Assembly: GCF_041146795.1 (NCBI RefSeq)
Contig: NC_135172.1
Span: 16,937,123 to 17,001,122 of the forward strand
Reading direction: 5' to 3'
Length of the DNA stretch: 64,000 nt
From: Maylandia zebra
Lineage: Eukaryota > Chordata > Actinopteri > Cichliformes > Cichlidae
Shown piece after piece: positions 32,080-43,900 of this stretch. The number at the start of each line of letters is the position of its first letter. Position 1 is the first letter of the stretch. The position numbers and the translations under genes are program-made. The notes under the pieces were generated by a model. It had not been told where the DNA came from. It saw only the letters and a program-made list of their open reading frames with translations, and ran no database searches.

Positions 32080-33730
32080 AGTTGCACAATTTAAGGGAAT
32101 GGACTGATAATTAGTTGTTCAAATGTGAAGTGCGTATTTTATGTTTATTTTGGGCATTTTGACCACACATAATAATGGATGATTAAAATGACTTTTTAAA
32201 TGTTTTAAAGGGCTTAAACTTTAAAATAGCTAACTTCTAACATCAAATAGAGCAACAAAGGGGGGCATCATTAACACACCTGTGAAACTGTACTCACGGC
32301 TTCGTAACATACATGTATACGTCTTTAATCTTAATCATTTAAAATACGGCGGATCCAATCTGCCATCCGCAATATACTGGTGTTATCTACATTTTTGCAG
32401 TCAGAAAAATAACTGACAAATACCCGCTGCAATAATGAACTTCTTCTCAATTTTGATTTCTGTTCAGCAACGCCACCAGTACAGCTCTCTTACAATATCT
32501 GCATAACATGAATTGATTTTAAGCTTTTCTGATTTTTTCCTTCAAATTCTTGGTTCGGCTCCCACCCTTAAGTTGCCACAAAATCTTCTCAAACATCAGA
32601 ATAAGCTTCATCGACACTAGAATGAAACAACAATATATTATTGTGACAAAAAAGCTGAAAAGCAAAAACCTCTCATAATCTCACGTTTTTCTGATTGTTC
32701 ACCCTAATCATTTATTTTCCTGCTCACGCTGATGCCAGGCTGCACAGACTTTAATGGCGTATTTATCGACACATTTTACTGAAATGTAGCAAAGTCTTGA
32801 CATGTTTAATTAATTAATTAATTAGCTAATTAGATTATTTTCTCACAATATGAATAAATAATTAAAACAGTAAGCATTTTTATCATAAGCAATTAAAAAA
32901 AATTGATGTTTGTAATCATTAATTTATTTTTATTTTACTTTTTTTTTTTTTTTGGTCCCTGCCACACTTTTTTAAGGAATTTGTCTTGTTGTGTTAGAAA
33001 TGCACACACTGATAAGACACAAGACTTGAAGACAAACACCAAACTTCTATGTCAAAATGAAACTTTGCAGTCTAACCTAGCAATTGCTTTTCAAACAATT
33101 AAACCTTTAGAGGGGCAATAACTGTATCTGCTGCTCACATTTGTGAACACAGAAACAGAAAAGTTTAACAGCTGTATTGGTTGTTCTTATAGGGTTATAT
33201 AGAAACTCACTGAAACAAAATAAATACGGAATAATGAAAAAATGTAAGGTAAACAAAAAAAGTACTGTTTGATCCTGTCATTTGTTATGCTCCACACGTC
33301 ACATCGTCCACATCACGAGCTGTGCCATCCGTGGCTTGGCAACGGGGAAGATATCACCCTGCTCTTCTGTCGAGTGGACTGAAATCACATTGATGTACTT
33401 GCATGCCTTTCATTGCTTGAAAAAGAGGACCGGACCAAGGTATGTTCTTGGTTCTGATCTTCTCCCTCCTATTCCCCTTATCTTCCTCTTCCTCCCACCC
33501 TCTTTATCTCAAAGTTTGCAGAGTTTTTACAAGGGAGTTGAGCTACTAAGGTTCAGACTGCCTGTTGTATAACTGATTTCAAGCATGTGTGGGTGTTTCC
33601 AGGTATGTTTGGCAAAGACTGGAGAGAAGTGTTATCTCAATGATTGCAAGAGATTTCATTCTTCACCAACGTGTTGGAAGAAACACGTGTGGTGTTTAAC
33701 AAGCAGTGTTCTGCACAACTGCATCAGATT
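32080..33730. other. npy2r 3' flank and intergenic DNA
   Basis: Very AT-rich, with a TTAA-repeat tract at about 32806-32830. An AATAAA at 32853-32858 could end the npy2r transcript, which would give a 3' UTR of about 0.8 kb. No other gene is seen. Confidence 0.45.
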
Positions 33731-33734
33731 ACAA

Positions 33735-33776
33735 AGTATTAAAGAATATCTGCTCTTGCAGATATTCTTTAATACT
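33735..33776. repeat. Perfect 19 bp inverted repeat with a 4-base loop
   Basis: AGTATTAAAGAATATCTGC (33735-33753), loop TCTT, then its exact complement (33758-33776). No transposon context is visible. It is shorter than a normal pre-miRNA, though it could be a hairpin RNA or a replication-made inverted duplication. Confidence 0.95.
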
Positions 33777-33779
33777 CAT

Positions 33780-35500
33780 TTTGTTCCATGAATCTTTGTT
33801 CGACAGCAGTCTTTTACACAGGAGCATGTAGAATAAATAAAATAAGAAGAATAAATAGAACCTAGGCTGTACTAAATTGGCTGTTGCTAAGTGTTTGACT
33901 TGGATTGGGCAATTAAGAATAAATACTTAATAATAAATAACAGACAAATTATGATATAATTGAAAGAATTGAATATCCAGTGAATTTAATGTTTAAGTTG
34001 CCAGTTCAGCTCAGGCTTCCAGGGTTGTAAAGATATAGTTGGAAAAGTTAACGTATCCATGCTTCTGTTTAAGCATTCACTTTCAACATGCAAGAAAGCA
34101 GCAAAGCTGTAATGGTTTACAAGGTTAACAAACTGTGGCAAAATGAAAATGTGCTATTATGAGCTCAGTGTTTGCAGTGATGGTTCAAATATACTAACAT
34201 TATGTTGATCATGTGCTTTCTTGTGCTTCTCATAGCATCAACACGTTTAGAGACGATTCAGCAGAAGAGCCCAGCTGAGACAAGCAAGTGAAACCAAGAA
34301 CAGGCTTTTTACCCGAATTATCGTATTCCCGTTAAATCCTTGCATCTATTTAATTTTTCCTTAAACTTTTACGTGTGGTTAATGCTAAACTCCTAAACTT
34401 TATTTCTGACATAGAGTGGCTCTTTTCTAACTAATCTGCATCGTAAACAACACTTAATCTGACTGGGTTTTAAAGATTTCTTTGATGCTCTTGTTAATGG
34501 TCATGATTTGAATGCATGGTTTGAAGTACAGGAGTCGTGAATACGTTGAAATTTTGACTGTGATCATCTGTGGTCACAGTTATAAAACTGTGTACAATGA
34601 TGACGTTATTGCCTTCCTGTGTGAATTAACCTTCATACACACTTATTTTATTGATAGATAATGAATATGAAATACATTTTAATCCGTGACATGTAAATGT
34701 AACAAATTTAAGAAATGGCATGTGAAGTAAATTCCACTAATTATTCTGTTCTTGCTTTAAATTTGAGAATCATTTGATATTCAGTGGTGTCTTAGCTGTA
34801 GTTGCAGATGTTTGCATGTTTTTGTTTTTTAATTTAATTCAGAGTTCAACAGGAAAGTAAAATAGTTCCCACCCCTCCCCGAATTGTCTTTGTTTGCAGT
34901 GAGCATTGTAATCACCACTATTCACTCTTACACTGATTATCTCGGCACTCAGGTTTTAAAGTGTTCTTCCTGTTGACCGCGTCCTTAGTGATTTACTTTA
35001 CGTGTACGTGAGGACCCAAGGGACTGGGATATTGGCTGTGGGTCTCCATTTTTAGTAAGCTATTCATGGTGTATTCAGCATTAAATCAATAATTGTTTCT
35101 TTGGCTGTTTGGCAGAGCAGGTGCTGCTGTCACAAAGCATCTGTCCAGGATGAGGGTACATACTAATCAAATAAATTGAACAATAGCTTGAAAACAAATT
35201 CGATTTTATTATTTTTTGCTGATCGCCATGTCCTTTGGCTTTCATACAAGAAAGCACTTAAGTCATCTGCCATGTCAATCTCACGACTTTCTGTCAACAT
35301 GTATTAATATTTAATTAATGACATTTTGTTAGATATCGTGAGCATTGATTTTGCCAATTAATTGTATTCCCATTGTGAAATAATTAGATGGTGTGGCAGG
35401 ATACTAATCAGTTGATTCACATGTAGAGAAGAAAATTTTATTGGTTATTGGTGATTCCCTGGGTTTCTTCAGCCACTTGAGTGGCTTTCTGTTATTATAT
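33780..35500. other. Intergenic DNA, no gene recognised
   Basis: AT-rich, no long frame, no named repeat. Confidence 0.5.
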
Positions 35501-35507
35501 ATACAAC

Positions 35508-36660
35508 ACAGTGTAAAAGTCTTGAGTCCTCCCTGATTTCTTCATGTTTTCCCAGGAAAATTTGAAATAAGTGCAGTGATTTACTGAAATGTGCACACAT
35601 GGAAATACAGCATATAAGGCCAAAACAAGGTTTATAATTTTAATGAGCTTGAAAGTAAATGTTCGGTATGACCACCTTTATTCTTCAAGACAGCCTGGAA
35701 GCTTTCTTGTCTTGTTTCTTTAAGTGGTCTTCAGGAACAGTTCTCCAGGCTTCTTAAAGGACATTCAAAGCTCTTCTTTGGATGTTTCTGCCTTTTGTTC
35801 AGCTCTCTGTCAAAATGATCCCCCCACACTGCTTGCTGAGTCCGGGCTCTGGTGAAGCCAATCCATGACTCCCCGTGTCCCACAGTGTGTTTCGCTTTTG
35901 TTGCATTAGCAGTGTGTTTGGGATAATTGTCATGCGAAAAAATGAAGTCATGCTTTCCAGGTCATACTGCATGGTGAATCAAAATCTGATTTTTTTTTAC
36001 AAGATGTCCAACACTACTGGCTGAAACACAGCCCCAAACCATGACAGAGCCTCCACCATGTTTTACAAATGGCTGTAGATACTCACTGTTGTACCTTTCT
36101 GCTGACCTCCTCCATACATACTGACGACAGATTGAGCTAAAATGTTCAATTTAGATGAATTACTACAAGGCCACTGATTTTCAGTCCAGTTCCTGTGTAA
36201 TTTGGCACACCTCAGCCGTTTCCCTTCACTTCCTTTCCTGAAGAATTGCTTCTTGATATGAACCCTTCCACTGAAAGCGTTTCTGATGAAGCTTCAGTGA
36301 GGAGTAGATGGATCAAAGTTTCAGATGTATCTTTTAGGTCCAGTGTCTGGTCTTTGCTGGATGGTTCCCCCCATTTCTCAAGGACATGACTTTCAGACAC
36401 TGGTTATCTGCCAAAGATCAGTTTTAAGCTTTCCACTTACTCTTTTGTCTTACACTTGTCCAGTTTCCTCAAAGGACACACTGCACATCATGTTGGGATA
36501 TGCCAAGGTTTTGGCTAATAGTTCTTTGGGAATCAGTGTGTTGGTACAACATGGTTATTTCATGTCTGTCAAACTGTATTATCTTTGACATTTCTGATGT
36601 ATTCAACAAAGGAAATGGAAACAAATGTTGTGTTTCTGCAACAGCGTCATAGTAAAACTT
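35508..36660. mobile_element. Degenerate DNA-transposon remnant (Tc1/mariner-like suspected)
   Basis: About 1.1 kb of a repeat that I recognise as common in fish: the left end 'cagtgtaaaagtcttgagtc', inner 'agtgatttactgaaatgtgc', then 'catgacagagcctccaccat' and 'gccccaaaccatgacagagc', which resemble reverse-strand remains of a transposase gene. Many indels; no intact frame. Family assignment is tentative. Confidence 0.45.
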
Positions 36661-38380
36661 AAATCTTGGTTCTCTCTTAAGCTGTCAGTTACTTGTAGAA
36701 ACAACAATTTTTCATCCTTTGGTCGTTTTTTTATGCTTGAATCATTCGTAGGTCAATGTTAAGTGTTGTAACAAACAACAACATTTATCTGAAAACGATC
36801 AGGTACAAGTACTAGACTGAAAATGAGTGGAAAAGCAGTATTTTCTTTCTACTATACGTTAATTGCACAACTGAAATAAATTATATCTGGTTGACTGAAA
36901 TTTGCATCAGATGGTAAAGTGGTGCAGGTGAAGTCTAAAATGTATGTTAATGTGTTGATCTAAAGTGAAAGTTTGTGTGCAAACCTTTTCCAATAAACTT
37001 TTAAGTAATGTGACCAACATCAGATTTATTTTGTATAAGCAAACAACATGTTAGCAGCAGCTACAGAAACAGAAAATGTCCATTCATATATCATATAAAA
37101 AGTAGCTCATACCTACCGTGACATCTCCAACTGGTGTGTGAGATACCAAGTCTGGCATTTTGGTCCCTTATTTATTTTATTTTTTTAAAACTTGGTCCTC
37201 GGAGTGGATAAAGCTAGGTTTGTTAGCTAGGCGCGTCACTGATTATGTTGTAATAGTAAATGTTATAAAACCTCCCGAGCATTTCCTCGTTGGAATCGCT
37301 CAGCTCTAGGTGTCACAGTTTGTTTGTATCCTTAGAAGTTTTTCTTTCCTCAGAGAAAGAGTATAAACCTAAACAGTAAATGGCTTTTGACTGTGATTTT
37401 GTCCAGCTTCTGCAAGAGTTTTCTGAATATTCAACGTGCTAGATTTGTAGATTAGTAACGTGTTGTTGATAGCAATTATGTTTTAATTGACTTAACCTCC
37501 TGCTCGGGTTAATGTGTGAAACCTCTGGCTAATTTCCAGCACCTGATTAAGATGTAGGTCAAATATACTGACAGGTTAAAAAGCTTAGAAAGTGCTGGAG
37601 GGTTTGACTATCAGCCGTTAATCAAGATGTTTTATGAGTGCAGATTAAAGAAATTAATTTAGGTACAATCTCTTGATTAATAATTCACAATTATCTTAAA
37701 TGTTAAATTCGGACCTAGAGAAAATTCACCACAATTGCTACTTAGGTAATTAATTTAACCTCAAAACACTTCAAAAACATCATGTAGAATGGTCATAACA
37801 GAACAAACAATAATGCTATGGCTCCCCCTGCTGTCTCAACAGGTTCATGTCATATAAACTAAAGTTACTCTCCAATATTTTAAGACAGTTAATCATAGTA
37901 TTGGTAATATTGAGTATTATTGTTTATTTAACACTGGACTAGATCCAGCACTGCAATAGTTGAGATCATGGAGAATTTCAAGGATTTTATAACACTTAAC
38001 CACATGCTGTATTTTTATTTTATGACTCCAATTGTGTGCTACCACAGTTTCAATCTGACATCCTGGAAATTAGAATCGGATGTTGACTGAGGATAAAAAT
38101 AAAGTTATGCGGTTTTGTGCGTCTGCAGTGACAGATTCATCTGCCTGTTTTGCTCTTTTGCAGACTCAGTTGTGTAACTCTCCATTGTTCTTTGAAATGG
38201 TGCATAACAAGGTTAGCTACTCATTCACTCAAGAGGAATTGTGCGATATGGTGCACAACAAACAATACAAAGAGGCCAACGAACTAAGGAGTGGCTGTCG
38301 TATTGCATAGGTGATCTCACAGGGTGGTTGCTGCTACGTTGAAAGATATATACATGAGTGCAGGTGGTGATCAGTGCCAA
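36661..38380. other. Intergenic DNA, no gene recognised
   Basis: AT-rich; only short frames without domains. Confidence 0.5.
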
Positions 38381-40085
38381 ACATAGAATGATGCAGTGAC
38401 ACAGCGTAGGGTCATGTGTTAGTAGTGGGAACAGTCGTACGTTTATTGTTCATGTGTCCAACAGCAGAGGGGAAGAAACTGTTCTTATGGCGAGAGGTTC
38501 TGGTGCGAATGGACCGGAGCCTCCTGCCTGAGGGGAGCAGGTCAAACAGACTGTGTCCAGGGTGAGAAGGGTCAGCTGAGATCCGAGCTGCACGCCGCAA
38601 TGTCCTGGAGGTGTACAGGTCCTGCAGAGATGGGAGTCTGCAGCCAATCACCTTCTCAGCAGAGCGCACAACACGCTGCAGTCTCTGTTTGTCCCTGATA
38701 GTGGCTCCAGCGTACCACACGGTGATGAAGGAGGTGAGGATGGACTCGATGATTGCAGTGTAGAACTGCATCATCGTCCGTGTTGGCAGGTTGAATTTCT
38801 TCAGCTGCCTCAGGAAGTACATCCTCTGCTGGGCTTTCTTGATGACGGAGGTGATGGTGGGCTCCCACTTCAGGTCCTGGGTGATGGTGGTACCCAGGAA
38901 GCGGAATGAGTCCACAGAGGTGATGGGGGTGTCAGTCAGGATGATGGGGGGGAGTGGGGCTGTGTGCTTCCTGAAGTCCACAATAATCTCCACTGTCTTC
39001 TGGGCATTCAGCACCAGGTTGTTGTGGCTGCACCAGGACACCAGACGTTCAACCTCTCTCCTGTAGGCAGACTCGTCCCCGTCCGAGATGAGCCCAATGA
39101 CGGTGGTGTCATCTGCAAACTTGATTAGCTTGACAGACTGGTGGGTGGAGGTGCAGCAGTTGGTGTACAGGGAGAAGAGCAGAGGAGAAAGAACACAGCC
39201 ATGAGGGGAGCCGGTGCTGATGGTCCGGGAGTCCGAGACATTCTTTCCCAGCCTCACATGCTGCTTCCTGTCCGTCAGGAAGTCAGTGATCCACCGGCAG
39301 ATGGGATCAGGCACATTCATCTGGGAAAGCTTGCCTCGGAGATGGTCTGGAAGGATGGTGTTGAAGGCAGAGCTGAAGTCCACAAACAGGATCCTGGCGT
39401 AGGTTCCTGGGGAGTCCAGATGCTGCAGGATGAAGTGTAGGGCCATGTTGATGGCGTCGTCTACAGACCTGTTGGCTCTGTATGCAAACTGCAGGGGGTC
39501 CAGGAGGGGGGCCGTGAGGGTCTTGAGATAGGAGAGAACCAGGCGCTCAAATGACTTCATGACCACAGATGTCAGAGCCACGGGTCTGTAGTCATTTAGT
39601 CCAGTGATCCTAGGTTTCCTGGGGACAGGGATTATGGTGGAGGACTTGAAGCAGGCAGGCACATGACATGCCTGCAGTGAGGAGTTGAAAATGCCAGAAA
39701 ACACTGGGGCCAGCTCGTTTGCACAGTGTCTGAGGGTGGCAGGAGACACGCCGTCTGGGCCGGGAGCTTTCCGAGCATTCAGGTTCTTAAACTGCTTCCT
39801 CACATCTGCTTCATGAATATGAAGAGTTGTGGTGGGAGGAGGTGGTGTGAAATCCTCTTTTGTGTGGGGTGAGGAGGGGGGTGTTGTAGGTGAACGGTTT
39901 GAAGGTGGTGATGGCTCTATGTAGGGGGGAGAGGTGGGGGAATTAGTGTCCAAAGTGTCTCTATTGTTGGGGCCGTTGGAGGTGTGAAGGCTGCCTGATG
40001 GCTCGTCAAAACGGCAGTAGAAGTCGTTAAGGGTGTTGGCTAAGAGCAAGTCATCAGTGGAGTGGGGGTTTTTTTTGTCGTGGCT
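38380..40085 (-). mobile_element. L2/CR1-type LINE, 5'-truncated, RT frame open
   Basis: The minus strand carries an open frame from about 40049 to 38412 and a short 3' flank. The endonuclease domain is absent, so the copy is 5'-truncated, as is usual for target-primed insertions. Same family as the split copy at 5975-6721/13021-13083. Confidence 0.85.
38412..40049 (-). CDS. LINE reverse transcriptase (partial ORF2)
   Basis: A 545-residue open frame without breaks. RT blocks in order: 'ARKAPGPDGVSPATLRHC', 'LNDYRPVALTSVVMKSFERL', 'RILFVDFSSAFNTI', 'TGSPHGCVLSPLLFSLYTN' and catalytic 'KFADDTTVIG'. The C-terminal part ('KKAQQRMYFLRQL', 'KQRLQRVVRSAEKVIGCRLP', 'LLPSGRRLRSIRTRTSRHKN') is typical of fish L2/CR1-like LINEs. 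The frame runs off the 5' truncation point. TGSPHG departs from the more usual TGAPQG at the RT motif, which may reduce activity. This is element sequence, not a host gene. Confidence 0.88.
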   Translation of the reverse strand: MLLANTLNDFYCRFDEPSGSLHTSNGPNNRDTLDTNSPTSPPYIEPSPPSNRSPTTPPSSPHTKEDFTPPPPTTTLHIHEADVRKQFKNLNARKAPGPDGVSPATLRHCANELAPVFSGIFNSSLQACHVPACFKSSTIIPVPRKPRITGLNDYRPVALTSVVMKSFERLVLSYLKTLTAPLLDPLQFAYRANRSVDDAINMALHFILQHLDSPGTYARILFVDFSSAFNTILPDHLRGKLSQMNVPDPICRWITDFLTDRKQHVRLGKNVSDSRTISTGSPHGCVLSPLLFSLYTNCCTSTHQSVKLIKFADDTTVIGLISDGDESAYRREVERLVSWCSHNNLVLNAQKTVEIIVDFRKHTAPLPPIILTDTPITSVDSFRFLGTTITQDLKWEPTITSVIKKAQQRMYFLRQLKKFNLPTRTMMQFYTAIIESILTSFITVWYAGATIRDKQRLQRVVRSAEKVIGCRLPSLQDLYTSRTLRRAARISADPSHPGHSLFDLLPSGRRLRSIRTRTSRHKNSFFPSAVGHMNNKRTTVPTTNT

Positions 40086-40278
40086 AACAAATGCTTATAG
40101 CCATAAAGCTTATAAACGGCCAACATTTAATATCCACCTTTCAAATATGAAGCAGGTGGATATTTCACACCAATGATGGGCATACAACCATGCCAGAGAT
40201 TTAATGAGTTTGTACATGTTGAATTTTAACAAATACATTCATCGTTTTAATTTGCTAACATCTGTTAGCTTAAACCAC

Positions 40279-40498
40279 AGGTGTCGAACTCCAGGCCTCG
40301 AGGGCTGATGTCCTGCAGGTTTTAGATATGTCCTCGATCCAACACAGCTGATTTAAATGGCTAAATTACCTCCTCAACATGTCTTGAAGTTCTCCAGAGG
40401 CCTGGTAATGAACTAATCATTTGATTCAGGTGTGTTGGCCCAGTGTGACATCTAAAACCTGCAGGACACCGGCCCTCGAGGCCTGGAGTCCGACACCT
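40279..40498. mobile_element. Palindromic MITE with long inverted ends
   Basis: The left end AGGTGTCGAACTCCAGGCCT and the right end, reversed, AGGTGTCGGACTCCAGGCCT frame a 220 bp unit. Inverted similarity continues inward ('gatgtcctgcaggttttaga' against 'tctaaaacctgcaggacacc'). Non-coding. A second, truncated copy in the same region is at 40540-40684. Confidence 0.8.
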
Positions 40499-40539
40499 CT
40501 TGCTTAAACTATGCATAAACAGAGCTGGATCTGTTAGAG

Positions 40540-40684
40540 CAGGGGTGGGGAACTCTAGGCCTCGAGGGCCGGTGTCCTGCAGGTTTTAGATGTCACACTG
40601 GGCCAACACACCTGAATCAAATGTTTATTTCATTACCAGGCCTCTGGAGAACTTCAAGACATGTTGAGGACGTAATTTAGCCAT
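40540..40684. mobile_element. Truncated copy of the palindromic MITE
   Basis: Starts 'caggggtggggaactctagg' with the same CTCGAGGGCCGGTGTCCTGC block, then follows the reverse complement of the 40279-40498 unit to about 'ggacgtaatttagccat', where it stops. It lies just downstream of the pdlim3 poly(A) signal. Confidence 0.75.
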
Positions 40685-40742
40685 GTTGTTGTTGTTATTA
40701 AGGCTACACATACAGAGACCTTTAACATTATGAGCAGAGGCC

Positions 40743-40748
40743 TTTATT
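40743..40748 (-). terminator. Polyadenylation signal of pdlim3
   Basis: AATAAA on the minus strand about 220 bases after the pdlim3 stop codon. Confidence 0.6.
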
Positions 40749-40967
40749 GGAAAGACAGATTGTGGTTTCGCTGGACTCTCTAAGCAACCAGGTGTTTACA
40801 TTATTGCCTAGAAAATACATCATATCAGTAAGAGTGAAGAGTGTATTCTTACTGAAATATTATTACACACAGCACCAAAGTGCAGACGAACACATGAACA
40901 CATATGTAAGGAATAGAAGGGCTTCTTAGATTTTATGTGTCTGTGCTCATATAAGGGAGGCAGGGTT

Positions 40968-43900
40968 CTATACAGAGGGAAATGTTGTGACGAGGTCGTG
41001 TCCCTCCGCTGGTCTCATTCTGGCACGAGCGTGGATCTCACAGTACAGCTGTCCCTCCACAAAGAAATAGCCCTTCTGTTTCAGGTTGACATCACAGTCA
41101 GAGCACACAAAGCAACCAGGGTGACGATATTTGTCCCGAGCTTTCACCACTGTCCCACTGAAGCATCAAAAACAAACTGATGTCAGGAGCACAGAATATA
41201 CGGCACTTAAAAAGTGGTACAGCTTCACGATAAAGCATAGAACCCAGTTACTGCTGTGCTAACTGTTTATAGGTTAGAAACACTGGTAGATGTACTCTAA
41301 ACAGGCTCCAAGTGTAAAGACAATAGATGGACACAAACCCAAATAACTGGAACACTTGTTTTCCTGCAGTGCAACCTCAATGCGACTTGTGTTTTTGCAA
41401 CCAGAAAAGTCGCCCTCTGCTGCCCATCTAAAAACACACAGGTTTAACAGACTTCTCTTTCCCCCAGTCCCAGAAGCTTTTGATAATGTATTGAGTTTCA
41501 AAATGTAAGACATTTGTGTTTCTAGCTGACATTCAGTGGCCACTTTATTAGGTACACCTTGCTCGTACAGAATTGGATCCCTTTTTTCCTTCAGAACTGT
41601 CTGAATTCTCTTTGGTACAGATTCAACAAGGTTTTGGAAGCATTTCTCAGAGGTTTCGGTCCATCAGACAGGTGCTGCACATCTATATTAGCAATCTCTG
41701 ATGATGGTAGAGGCCATATGAGTGCAGTGAACTTACTGACACATTCAAGAATTCAGTTTTTGATGGTTTGGCTGTGCGATTTAAATGACGCTGAGCCAGT
41801 ACTGGTGGGCTGAAAGTGTGCCAAGAACACATCCCCCATACCAGGAGCCTGAACTGTTTGTACAAGGAAGGATGGATCCATTAATTGCATGTTTATGACA
41901 AATTCTGATCCTGCCATCCAAATGTTGAAGCAGAAATTGAGACTCGGGCCAGGCATCATTTCTCCAATCTCCTGTGGTCCAGTTTTGCTGAGCCCATGTA
42001 AACTGCAGCTTTAGTTTCCTGTTCTTAGCTAATAGAAGTGGTACCCGGTGTGGTCCTCTGCTGCTCCAATCCATCTGCTTCAAGGTTCGACGTGTTGCAC
42101 GGTCACGTATGCTATTCTGCATAACTTGGTTGCACTGAGTTACTGTTGCCTTCGTATTAGCTTAAAGCAGTCTGGCCGTTCTTCTCTGACCTTTGACGTC
42201 AACGAGGAATTTTCACAGAGAGAACTGCCGCTCGCTCGATATTTTCTCTTTTTTAGACCATTCTCCGTAATCCCTAGAGGTGGTTGTGAGGGGAAAAATC
42301 CCAGTATGTCAGCAGTTTCTGAACTACTGAGACCAGCCTGTTTGGCACCAACAACCATGCCTCATTCAGAGTCACTTAACTTTCCTTTCGTCCCCATTCT
42401 GATGCTCAGTTTTCACTTCAGCACTGTGTTACTGCCACTCAGTGCATTATTAGGCTGATTAGATTTTTGCATTAACAATGAGGTGAACAGGTGTACCTAA
42501 TGAGGTAGCAGGTGAGCGCATATAATTTATGCAGTTTCTGCGATCTTCAAACGATGCTAGAGCCTCTGGGTGTACTGCGCTGAACTGTGCTGTTTCTGCA
42601 TAGATGGTCTTAATGTAAATCGCAGATGAGTCGTTCTATTTTTACTCACACAATCCCATTCCCACACTTGTCACAGACAGGCAGTTTCTGCAGGTTTCCT
42701 GTGGGCGTAGTTGGTTTGGTTGTGGGCGCTTTTACTGTCCTGGTCACAATGGGGCGAGTGCCTGATCACATTAGAAAGAAACCACTCAACACAAAAACCC
42801 TGCGTGATCATAACACACACATGAAAAGAAAAACCACGAGACGGGGACAAAGCGGCATGAATGATCATTCATTTTGGGTTTCTGTTTTTTGTTTTTCAGC
42901 ATATTATACGTATTCTGCTAACAAAGGAAACACGTGGAAAAGTGCTTTTGTATTAATAATACTCCAAAAATAAGGAGAATGACACACACTGTGGAGCTTT
43001 AATAGGGTGTGATATGAGACATTGTCACAGTATTGCATAAATGATCTACTTACTTTCAGTCCTTTTTGTCCAAGTAAATCACAGTGTAATTTATTGAAAA
43101 TGTATTAATGCCACAGGTAAGTCATCAACATGTAATTTCAGCTATGACTTTAAGCCAAAGGGTTTTTAGATCAATCCCTGAGCCCTTCTTCCAACCAGGG
43201 TTGAAAAAGATATGAAACTTTCAAATTTGTTCTTTATTTTTCTTACAGGGGGAAAGCTGAAAAAAAAAGGTTTAAAACGGCAACTTTATGTGAAAAAACA
43301 GCATCTCGTGAACTGAAAAGTGTTTGATGACAAAACTACTGCCTGTCAGTGTCACTACAACCAGGTGAAGACTGAAAAAGTGGGAAGAATTATGAATGAT
43401 TTATGAATTGATTTTTTGAGGAAGAGATGCATAATTTAGGAGAGAGCTCACCATCACTGTCAATAAATTCCTGGAGGGCTTTGAAGGAGCCAGACTGCCG
43501 AGGCTCCTGGGGATCCTCCTGGTCTTTCTGTAACATCCGGTAAACGTCAGAATCCTCAATGCTGGTTAGAGCTCTGGGACTGAGCAGTGCATCGAGACAC
43601 ACACAGAAAAACCCCATCAAATTCTACTAACTGCAATACAGGAGTTTTCTTATAATTCTGACAAAAAAAACCCAATGAAAGTTTCACCCATCACGCTTTA
43701 AAGTTGGTGTCTAGTGTGTGCAACAAATGTGCGTAACCAGGTGACGATCACGCAGCATGATGGGTCAGCCTTACAAGGAGAAAATGGATGCGAGACAAAA
43801 ATAATCACACGGATTTGATTAACGTACAATTTGAGCTGTAATTTAACCATAATTATGGTTTAATAAACAATGATCCCTTCCAGTGTACTGCTGCAGTGCT

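Noticed and set aside
32806-32830. TTAA-repeat tract as a piggyBac-like target or element
   Set aside because: Simple repeat only; no inverted ends nearby.
35508-36660. Functional Tc1-type transposase gene
   Set aside because: No frame of useful length; only degenerate wording remains.
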